Assembly (NCBI RefSeq): GCF_000243735.2
Contig: NZ_AHMP02000003.1
Span: forward strand, 1,079,001 to 1,143,000
Origin: Leptospira kmetyi serovar Malaysia str. Bejo-Iso9
GTDB lineage: Bacteria > Spirochaetota > Leptospiria > Leptospirales > Leptospiraceae
DNA: 64,000 nt
Reading direction: 5' to 3'
Part shown: positions 56,171-64,000 of the stretch, one piece after another
How positions within the stretch are numbered: the stretch's first letter is position 1
Layout of the letters: each line of letters begins with the position of its first letter
The notes under the pieces: model-generated
Database searches by the model: none
What the model was told of the DNA's origin: nothing
The model's input: the letters and a program-made list of their open reading frames with translations, nothing else
Position numbers and translations under genes: made by a program

Positions 56171-56927
56171 AGTGTCTCACCTCGATTCCGGAAGATTCCG
56201 CCGTTTTACGAATGTCACCGATCGTAGATCGATCATAATGGAGAATGTCGGCCATCGCAACCGCATCCGCTTCTCCGTTTTTTACCACGTCGATCAGATG
56301 TTCGGGAGTTCCCATTCCGCCACTTGCGATTACGGGCACCGAAACTACTTTCGTTACCGAGTGGACGAGATCCGTATCGAAACCTTTTCGAGTTCCTTCG
56401 CGATCGATCGAAGTTAATAAAATTTCACCGGCACCGAGCTCCACCGCTTTTTGCACCCATTCGATCACGTCCAAGCCGGTTCTTTCTCTTCCGTTGTCCG
56501 TATAAACTTCCCATTTTTTATCTGCGATCTGTTTCGCTTGTACGGATAAAACCATACACTGACTTCCGAATTTTCTGGATATTTCGGAAATCAGATTCGG
56601 ATTCGAAACGGCCGCGGTATTGATCGCGACCTTATCGGCTCCACTCCGAAGCAAACGTGTGGCGTCATCTACGGATCGTATTCCCCCACCAACCGTAAGC
56701 GGTACGAATATATCCTTGACGGAATCCTCCACGATCTCGCTTAAATTATTTCTTCCGTATAAGCTCGCGACACAGTCGATGTAAATTAATTCATCGGCCC
56801 CTTGATGATAATACTTATGAGCGTATTCCGCCGGAGAACCTATGACTCTCAACCCTTCTAGGTGTACACCTTTGATCAGATTGGGACCTTTTATATCCAG
56901 TCTTGCAATGAGTCGAACTTTTCTCAT
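56157..56927 (-). CDS. hisF: HisF-type cyclase subunit (sugar-modification copy)
   Basis: 256 residues, TIM barrel of the HisF family: [76 protein letters not shown] and [20 protein letters not shown]. In true HisF the N terminus is typically a Cys-Leu-Asp-containing strand (IIPCLDV). Here it reads IARLDI with Arg, as in divergent copies that serve as ammonia channels in polysaccharide clusters. Partner of the HisH and the amidotransferase on either side. ATG 56927. Confidence 0.9.
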   Translation of the reverse strand: MRKVRLIARLDIKGPNLIKGVHLEGLRVIGSPAEYAHKYYHQGADELIYIDCVASLYGRNNLSEIVEDSVKDIFVPLTVGGGIRSVDDATRLLRSGADKVAINTAAVSNPNLISEISRKFGSQCMVLSVQAKQIADKKWEVYTDNGRERTGLDVIEWVQKAVELGAGEILLTSIDREGTRKGFDTDLVHSVTKVVSVPVIASGGMGTPEHLIDVVKNGEADAVAMADILHYDRSTIGDIRKTAESSGIEVRHYVLS

Positions 56928-56939
56928 ATTGAACGAATC

Positions 56940-58097
56940 TTAACTTTCCCAAACCTTGTGTCTTAAGTTCCATTCTCCGGATTTGTTTTCCCAAATATGA
57001 TCGGATCTCCAACTGTCCACGACTTCGTTGAATTCCTCGTCGGTGATGGAACAGTATTCCAAAAATTCCTGGTAGTGTTTTTTCGGGAATTCACCGTCGT
57101 ATCGTTTTACCAAGGCCGCTCCCTCTTCTCGAGTGATCTTATGATCCCTAATTTCATGAGCCGTGTCCGAGGTAGTTCTTCCGATTCCGAATTTGATATA
57201 ACCCAAATAATAATGGAAGCCGTCGATTCGATCGTCTAAACTCGCGTATTTAGAATAGGTTCCTTCGGACCTTTCGGAGTTCGGTGTGAAGCCCGTATTC
57301 TCTTGGCAGTAATAAAAATTTTCCTGAGGATCCCAAAATTTATAATAACCCAAGAAATGAATTTCGGTTTTGTTCTTAAGAATGTCCTCGTATGCGGGCG
57401 CCATAAACGGTCTTAAATCTTGTTCGCTGACGCCGTGGTCTTTCCAAAACTCGGGAGGAAGTCCGGAAAAATAATGTTTATCATGATCCTGTATTTCTCG
57501 ATTCGGTTTAAAGGCGTTTTTCATATCGCCGCCGTATTCAACTTCTCCATTTTCCCCATACATAATTAGAGAAACGTTATGTTTAATCGCCATGTGCATA
57601 GGATAGTTCGTTTGTCCGTAGATAAACGGTTGAAACGGATCGCCTAAGTACGTAAAAGCCAGGTTCGTAAGTCTTCTCGTCACTTTTCCGTTCGGCGTTC
57701 CGAGAACGTTATCAAATCCGGAAGCGATAAAACTATCCAAATTCTTTCTTCCGATTTCCGTCGCCTTCAAAGGCGCCCAGGTTACGGTCAAAGGATTCAT
57801 TCCGTATTTATACTTCAGCTGATGAGCGACGAACCCGCCGTCCTTTCCGCCGCTACAAGGAACAATCACATCGTATTCTCCGTTGTTCTTTTTGTATTTT
57901 TTACAAAGTTCAACGAGCTCCTGTTCTCTTTGTTTCCAATCGATTTGGGTCTTTTTAAATTCGGCGAAGTTACAAGCGGAACATACTCCGTGTTCGTCGA
58001 AAGTGATTCTCGGTCTTTGGTTCGAAACGGTGCATTTTTTACAAAAGACTACCTTTTCGGGAAGGTTGTATAACTTTATTAAATTTCGTTTTTCCAT
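56940..58097 (-). CDS. N-acetyl sugar amidotransferase (WbpG/PseA-type)
   Basis: 385 residues. It turns an N-acetyl group into an acetamidino group with ammonia delivered by HisH/HisF and ATP. Two CxxC zinc sites at the N terminus (VFCKKCTVSNQRPRI, VCSACNFAEF), then the PP-loop YDVIVPCSGGKDGGFVAHQL (SGGKD, about 75-94), NPLTVTWAP, and a middle block MYGENGEVEYGGDMKNAF. All fit the WbpG/PseA/LegA family. Being in the Leg block, the likely product is an N-acetimidoyl nonulosonic acid or precursor. ATG 58097, 12 bases before hisF. Confidence 0.9.
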   Translation of the reverse strand: MEKRNLIKLYNLPEKVVFCKKCTVSNQRPRITFDEHGVCSACNFAEFKKTQIDWKQREQELVELCKKYKKNNGEYDVIVPCSGGKDGGFVAHQLKYKYGMNPLTVTWAPLKATEIGRKNLDSFIASGFDNVLGTPNGKVTRRLTNLAFTYLGDPFQPFIYGQTNYPMHMAIKHNVSLIMYGENGEVEYGGDMKNAFKPNREIQDHDKHYFSGLPPEFWKDHGVSEQDLRPFMAPAYEDILKNKTEIHFLGYYKFWDPQENFYYCQENTGFTPNSERSEGTYSKYASLDDRIDGFHYYLGYIKFGIGRTTSDTAHEIRDHKITREEGAALVKRYDGEFPKKHYQEFLEYCSITDEEFNEVVDSWRSDHIWENKSGEWNLRHKVWES

Positions 58098-58111
58098 TGA
58101 TACTATCTACC

Positions 58112-59158
58112 TTATATATCTGCTTCTATTGAATTTACTTTTTCTAGATCGTCCGGCCTTCCAACATCGATCCAAGGCTCGTGCATAGGATACACGATCG
58201 TTCTATTTCCTTCGGCGTTCAGTCTCGAAAACAAAGTCGGCATATCACAATGAGTTTTAGGTTCCAACGAGGATAACGTGTCCGGATTCAAGGCGTAGAT
58301 TCCCGCGTTTACATGACTTCTATAAACCGGTTTTTCCTCAAAGGCTACGATATCGACGCCTTTTGTTCTCACCACTCCGAACGGATGTTGCCATTCGTGA
58401 AGACGAACGGCCATCGTCGCGCTCGCACCGTGTCTAACGTGGAAGTCCAAAAGTTCTCCATAACGTATATCAGTCATCACGTCTCCGTTCGTTACCAAAA
58501 AAGGTTCCGAAGGAAGTTTCGCGATTAAACTCAACGCACCGGCGGTACCAAGCGCTTCCTCTTCCTTTATATATTCTATGCTCACTTCAAATCTGCTTCC
58601 GTCTCCGAAGTATTCTTCGATCATGTGACCGAGATAATGAATCGCAATGGAGAATTTATGAAATCCTTCCGACTTCGCCCTGCTGATGATGTGTTCGAGC
58701 ATCGGCTTACCGGCTACGGGAAGAAGAGGTTTCGGACAATTTTCCGTATGCGGCATGAGGCGAGTTCCCTTTCCTCCGGCCATGATTACGAAAGTATTCG
58801 GCCTTTGAGAAGGAGCCAAGATCTCGTCCCAAAGATAAAGTCCGACCACACTTCTTCGATCGTCGACAATCGGAAGCTGATGAATCTTATTCGCCTGCAT
58901 CAACTGGATCACCATGTCCCTGCTCATCTGCGGAGTGACCACAAGAGATTCTCGGAAGACGATCGATTCGATCGGACTATTTAAATCCAACCCTCTCAAC
59001 AAGCCGCGGCGAATATCGCCGTCGGTTATGGTTCCGATCAATTGGTTGTTTTCGGAAACGATCAGTGCGATCTGCAAAGCTGACTCGTCTAAATTTCGAA
59101 TCACATCCTGAATCGAAGAAGTAAGAGGTAATAAGGCGTTGTGCCAAGCGGTGGTCAT
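58112..59158 (-). CDS. ptmE: PtmE-type nucleotidyltransferase with CBS pair
   Basis: 348 residues. Two CBS domains occupy about residues 8-120 (IALIVSENNQLIGTITDGDI, IHQLPIVDDRRSVVGLYLWD), followed by a sugar-phosphate nucleotidyltransferase: NTFVIMAGGKGTRLMPHTEN, CPKPLLPVAGKPMLEHIISR, VTNGDVMTDIRYGELLDFHV and IVAFEEKPVYRSHVNAGIYA. This is the layout of Campylobacter PtmE, which makes GDP-glucosamine for the GDP-linked legionaminic route. Its presence suggests that Leg precursors here are GDP- rather than UDP-linked. ATG 59158. Confidence 0.88.
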   Translation of the reverse strand: MTTAWHNALLPLTSSIQDVIRNLDESALQIALIVSENNQLIGTITDGDIRRGLLRGLDLNSPIESIVFRESLVVTPQMSRDMVIQLMQANKIHQLPIVDDRRSVVGLYLWDEILAPSQRPNTFVIMAGGKGTRLMPHTENCPKPLLPVAGKPMLEHIISRAKSEGFHKFSIAIHYLGHMIEEYFGDGSRFEVSIEYIKEEEALGTAGALSLIAKLPSEPFLVTNGDVMTDIRYGELLDFHVRHGASATMAVRLHEWQHPFGVVRTKGVDIVAFEEKPVYRSHVNAGIYALNPDTLSSLEPKTHCDMPTLFSRLNAEGNRTIVYPMHEPWIDVGRPDDLEKVNSIEADI

Positions 59159-59167
59159 AATTTTCGT

Positions 59168-60324
<1,157 letters not shown>

Positions 60325-60328
<4 letters not shown>

Positions 60329-61326
60329 AGATCGATCAATTCGTCCTCGGAGAAATCCCTCTTTGCTTTGAGTCCCACGATCTCGTCCAAACGCATCGGA
60401 GAAATTCCGTTCCCCGGTCTTTTGGCCGTAAGATTTTCATAGGAAAAAATTTCTCCCGATCGAATCGGGTTCGCTGCAACGAGGGACTTGCGTGCGATTG
60501 AAATATTCTTCGCTTCGCTTTGACTCGGCCTTTTGATTCCGTCGCCTAAGGATTGTTCAATATTGCGAATCGATCGTATCATCGTCTTCAATTCTTCCGG
60601 TTCTAAACTCGCCTTATGATCCGGTCCGGGCAACGAACGATCCAGAGTAAAATGTTTTTCGATGACCGAAGCGCCTAACGCAACTGCGGCAATCGAAACC
60701 TCGATTCCGGCCGTATGATCCGAATATCCGACTTGTACTTTGAAAGATTCCGCGATCGATCTCATCGCTAAAAGATTCACATCCGAGAATGGCGTCGGAT
60801 ATTCCGTATTACAATGCAGAACCGTTATATTCTCCCGTTTTGTTCCGGCTTTTTCCAAAACGGAAATCGCAGATTCAATTTCGCCTAACGTAGACATTCC
60901 GGACGAAAGGATTACAGGCTTCCCCAACGTTCCGATTTTTCGAACGTAGGGAAGATTGGTGATTTCCCCGGAAGGAATCTTATATCTGCTTAAATTCAGT
61001 CCTTCCAAAAAAATAAGACTTTGCGGATCGAACGCAGTGGAAAGAAATTCGATTTTCTTTTCCTTACAACGTCGTATTAGAATTTCATGATCCTTCTTCG
61101 ACAATTCGAGTTTTTTTAACATTTCGAATTGCGATTCTTCGGAACCTGTCGTCGCGGTTTGATAATCCGCTTTTTTTGCGGATCGAGTGGCCAATCTTTC
61201 GGCCTCGAAAGTCTGAAACTTGACGATATCCGCGCCCGCTTCCGAAGCCGCGTCGATCAGCTTAAGGGCAAGATCCATATCTCCGTTATGATTGACTCCC
61301 GCTTCGGCGATGATTAAGGTTTTCAT
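60325..61326 (-). CDS. legI: Legionaminic acid synthase, LegI/NeuB-type
   Basis: 333 residues: LIIAEAGVNHNGDMDLALKL, GADIVKFQTFEAERLATRSA, SRYKIPSGEITNLPYVRKIG, VILSSGMSTLGEIESAISVL, ITVLHCNTEYPTPFSDVNLL, VGYSDHTAGIEVSIAAVALG and VIEKHFTLDRSLPGPDHKAS, with a SAF domain from about 270 (RKSLVAANPIRSGEIFSYEN). It condenses the released sugar with PEP. The CNTEYPTPFxDVNL form is frequent in LegI/NeuB. ATG 61326, 3 bases after the acyltransferase gene. Confidence 0.92.
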
Positions 61327-61329
61327 AAT

Positions 61330-61950
<621 letters not shown>

Positions 61951-61959
61951 CTATAATTT

Positions 61960-63132
61960 CTAAGTTAACAAACCGGAGCCGCTCGGAATGTTGATCAACC
62001 TCTCCTCCAAAGAAAGAGCGGTGTTCAGTTCCATTTTCGGACAATCGGAAAAAGGTTTTAATTTATGAAGCATTCTCCAGCAAGGCCGGGTCATCACTCC
62101 GTTGTCGTTCGTTGCGGTAAGAATTTCGTCTCGAGCGCCCGAAACATTCTTAGATAAAACCAAAGTCTGAAGCCAGTAATTGCTCCGCGAACCCTTCGGT
62201 TCCTCAAAGACGGATACTTCCGAAATAGAGTCGAACGATTCCTTATACTTTTGAAAAAGTTCTCTTTTCGTTTTTAGAAAACCGGGCATTTGTTCGAGTT
62301 GAGCGCATCCCAAGGCCGCGTTGATGTTCGGCATTCTATAATTATAACCGATTTCATCGTGCACATATTCCCAACGATGCGGCAATTTCGCGGTAGTCGT
62401 TATGTGTTTTGCCTTCTTCGCGAGTTCCGAATCGTTCGTAAGTATGGCGCCGCCGCCGCCCGTCGTTATGGTTTTATTTCCGTTAAAGCTAAGAGTTCCC
62501 AAAAGTCCGAACGTTCCGGTATGACGTCCTTGGTAATAACTTCCCAAGGATTCTGCGGCGTCCTCGACGATCTCGATATGAAAGTCGCGGCCAACCGAAA
62601 GAATTCCGTCCAGATCGACCGGATGTCCAAACGTATGCATCGGAACCATCGCTCGAATCACTCTACCGGTGGAGCGATTTATACATTGGCCGTTTGCAAT
62701 TTCGGCAACGGAAGAAAGATAATCTCGCAGAGCCTTAGGGTCCATCCCCAAAGTCGCCTCTTCGCTATCCACAAAATGAGGAATCGCACCACAATAAGAA
62801 ACACCGTTTGCGGTCGCTATAAACGTTAAGGAAGGAATCAATACTTCGTCGTTCTGTTTAACACCGGCAAGTTTTAATGCGACATGAAGAGCGGCCGTGC
62901 CGTTTACAACCGCGACCGCATGTTTCGCCCCCGTAAAGGCCGCCAACTCCGCTTCAAAACGATCCACAAACTTACCGACGGAAGAAACAAAACTCGAGTC
63001 GATACATTCCTTGACGTATTGCCATTCGTTTCCCGAAAAAGTAGGTTCGTGAAGGACAACGGGAGAGTTCCCAACGACGTTTCGAATCGCTTTTACGATT
63101 CGATCTGATAACGGTTTAAAATCGGAAGACAT
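61960..63132 (-). CDS. legC: LegC-type PLP aminotransferase
   Basis: 390 residues of the DegT/DnrJ/EryC1 family, LegC subgroup: VVLHEPTFSGNEWQYVKECI, VGKFVDRFEAELAAFTGAKH, AVVNGTAALHVALKLAGVKQ, DEVLIPSLTFIATANGVSYC, IEIVEDAAESLGSYYQGRHT and GTLSFNGNKTITTGGGGAIL (PLP Lys in GNKTITTGGGG). It aminates the 4-keto group of the LegB product. ATG 63132 overlaps the legB stop in TAATG. Confidence 0.92.
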   Translation of the reverse strand: MSSDFKPLSDRIVKAIRNVVGNSPVVLHEPTFSGNEWQYVKECIDSSFVSSVGKFVDRFEAELAAFTGAKHAVAVVNGTAALHVALKLAGVKQNDEVLIPSLTFIATANGVSYCGAIPHFVDSEEATLGMDPKALRDYLSSVAEIANGQCINRSTGRVIRAMVPMHTFGHPVDLDGILSVGRDFHIEIVEDAAESLGSYYQGRHTGTFGLLGTLSFNGNKTITTGGGGAILTNDSELAKKAKHITTTAKLPHRWEYVHDEIGYNYRMPNINAALGCAQLEQMPGFLKTKRELFQKYKESFDSISEVSVFEEPKGSRSNYWLQTLVLSKNVSGARDEILTATNDNGVMTRPCWRMLHKLKPFSDCPKMELNTALSLEERLINIPSGSGLLT

Positions 63133-64000
63133 TAAATATTATAAATATCTGTTTTATACTGAGCGAGATTTTTCGGATTTAAAAACCATTCCACGGTTTC
63201 CAAAATGCCTTTTCGAAAACCGTCCAACCCCCCGTAGGAAGGCTCCCAATTCAAAAGTTTTTTGGCTTTTTCGTTTGCCGCCCACAATCGTTCCACTTCG
63301 CTTTTTTCAGGTCTTAATCTTTGATCGTCGGATTCGATTTCAACCTTCGCCTTCATCACTTCGGCGATGGTTCTGACGGTGTCACCGACTGAAATTTCGT
63401 AATTACTTCCTAAATTGATCACCTCGCCGACGGACGAATCAGACTTCAACGCGGCTATAAAACCGGAAACGGTGTCTTTTACGAAATTAAAATCGCGGGT
63501 TGGATGAATGGCGCCTAACTTTATTTTTTCCTTACCCTTTGCGATCTGCGTAATGATCGTAGGGATCACGGCTCTCGCGGATTGCCTTGGCCCGTACGTG
63601 TTGAAAGGACGGATCACGGAAACCGGAGTACCGAAGGAAGAATAAAAGGACATCGCAATCTGATCGGCTCCGATCTTACTCGCGGAATACGGGGATTGCC
63701 CCTGCAACGGATGTTCTTCCGTAATCGGAACGAAACGAGCGGTTCCATAAACTTCGCTCGTGGAAGTATGAATCACTCTGGAAACGTTTAAGTCTTTTGC
63801 GGCCTGAACCACGTTCAAAGTTCCTTTCACGTTCGTATCCACATACGTATCCGGAGAATGATAAGAATATGGGATCGCAATCAAAGCGGCCAAGTGTAAA
63901 ACGGAATCACATCCTTTCATGGCCGCTCGCACACCGTTCGGATCGCGGACATCTCCCGCAAAAACTTCGAACTTACCTTTTACGTCAGCTTCGCACGAAT
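63132..64000 (-). CDS. legB: NDP-GlcNAc 4,6-dehydratase, LegB-type (5' end outside window)
   Basis: Extended SDR that dehydrates NDP-GlcNAc in the legionaminic pathway. At least 289 codons are visible. The frame stays open to the window edge, so the true start is outside; residues EVFAGDVRDP lie just inside the edge and GCDSVLHLAALIAIPYSY follows. Then STSEVYGTARFVPITEEHPL, the catalytic SPYSASKIGADQIAMSFY (YxxxK), and VIRPFNTYGPRQSARAVIPT. An internal GTG at 63932 could be mistaken for the start but would remove the cofactor domain. Confidence 0.9.
   Translation of the reverse strand, partial: SCEADVKGKFEVFAGDVRDPNGVRAAMKGCDSVLHLAALIAIPYSYHSPDTYVDTNVKGTLNVVQAAKDLNVSRVIHTSTSEVYGTARFVPITEEHPLQGQSPYSASKIGADQIAMSFYSSFGTPVSVIRPFNTYGPRQSARAVIPTIITQIAKGKEKIKLGAIHPTRDFNFVKDTVSGFIAALKSDSSVGEVINLGSNYEISVGDTVRTIAEVMKAKVEIESDDQRLRPEKSEVERLWAANEKAKKLLNWEPSYGGLDGFRKGILETVEWFLNPKNLAQYKTDIYNI

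Noticed and set aside
55523..56927. HisH and HisF as part of a histidine operon
   Set aside because: No other his gene is adjacent, and they flank a WbpG/PseA-type sugar amidotransferase, which explains them better.
62290..62829. 179-codon plus-strand open frame
   Set aside because: Fully inside legC on the opposite strand; composition is R/S-rich as expected for a shadow frame.
61960..63132. The LegC-type aminotransferase as the missing PseC of the second block
   Set aside because: It sits between legB and the NeuD-type gene and carries LegC-type motifs. It fits the legionaminic block; serving both pathways cannot be excluded but is not supported.

Overview
The window looks like spirochaete DNA, most likely a pathogenic Leptospira. 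The reasons are the ribosomal block rpsF-ssb-rpsR-rplI-dnaB at one end, moderate AT-richness, frequent TTG and GTG starts, and proteins resembling surface-carbohydrate families known mainly from Leptospira (LIC12162-type transferase, LA_1612-type protein). The species is an inference; no rRNA or species marker is present. Every gene I support is on the minus strand, so transcription runs from coordinate 64000 towards 1.

Layout in coordinate order. 1-1918 holds dnaB (5' end only), rplI, rpsR, ssb and rpsF with a strong leader hairpin. 1939-5912 holds a CapA-like lipoprotein, a YdeI/OmpD-type protein, a decayed vapBC toxin-antitoxin pair and a DASS anion transporter. 5972-64000 is one continuous surface-polysaccharide (O-antigen, rfb) locus of about 58 kb that runs off the right edge.

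Reading the locus in transcription order: (a) 54.8-64 kb is a legionaminic-acid block (LegB, LegC, NeuD-type acyltransferase, LegI, LegG, PtmE-type guanylyltransferase, LegF) with an embedded sugar amidotransferase system (WbpG/PseA-type protein plus HisF and HisH). (b) 41.8-54.8 kb is a second nonulosonate-like block. It has PseB, PseF, NeuB-type and PseG-type enzymes but no PseC or PseH. In their place are an RmlD-like reductase, a PIG-L deacetylase, an ATP-grasp ligase, a methyltransferase, an amidohydrolase and an HMGL-type aldolase. (c) 37.3-40.6 kb is a CDP-6-deoxyhexose cassette (RfbF, RfbG, RmlC-like, SDR). (d) 30.6-37.3 kb mixes glycosyltransferases, a methyltransferase, a NodB deacetylase, an aminotransferase-FemAB fusion and a 2OG-Fe(II) oxygenase. 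(e) 26.4-30.6 kb makes a UDP-2-acetamido-2,6-dideoxy-L-hexose (L-QuiNAc or L-FucNAc type) and carries its probable transferase. (f) 21.1-26.3 kb holds the initiating phosphoglycosyltransferase, the probable Wzy polymerase, the Wzx flippase and a GT4 enzyme. (g) 12.4-21.1 kb holds more transferases, two methyltransferases, a GtrB-like enzyme and a polytopic GT-C-like protein. (h) 6-12.2 kb holds rmlC, rmlD, rmlB, rmlA and three rhamnosyltransferase-like GT2 enzymes.

Together these genes predict a Wzx/Wzy-assembled polysaccharide containing L-rhamnose, an L-2-acetamido-2,6-dideoxyhexose, a CDP-derived 6-deoxyhexose and one or two nonulosonic acids, with N-acyl, amidino, methyl and hydroxyl decoration. 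I saw no Wzm/Wzt ABC exporter, Wzz, transposase, tRNA, rRNA or CRISPR array. Many genes overlap by 1-14 bases (ATGA, TAATG, TGATG junctions), which suggests strong translational coupling.
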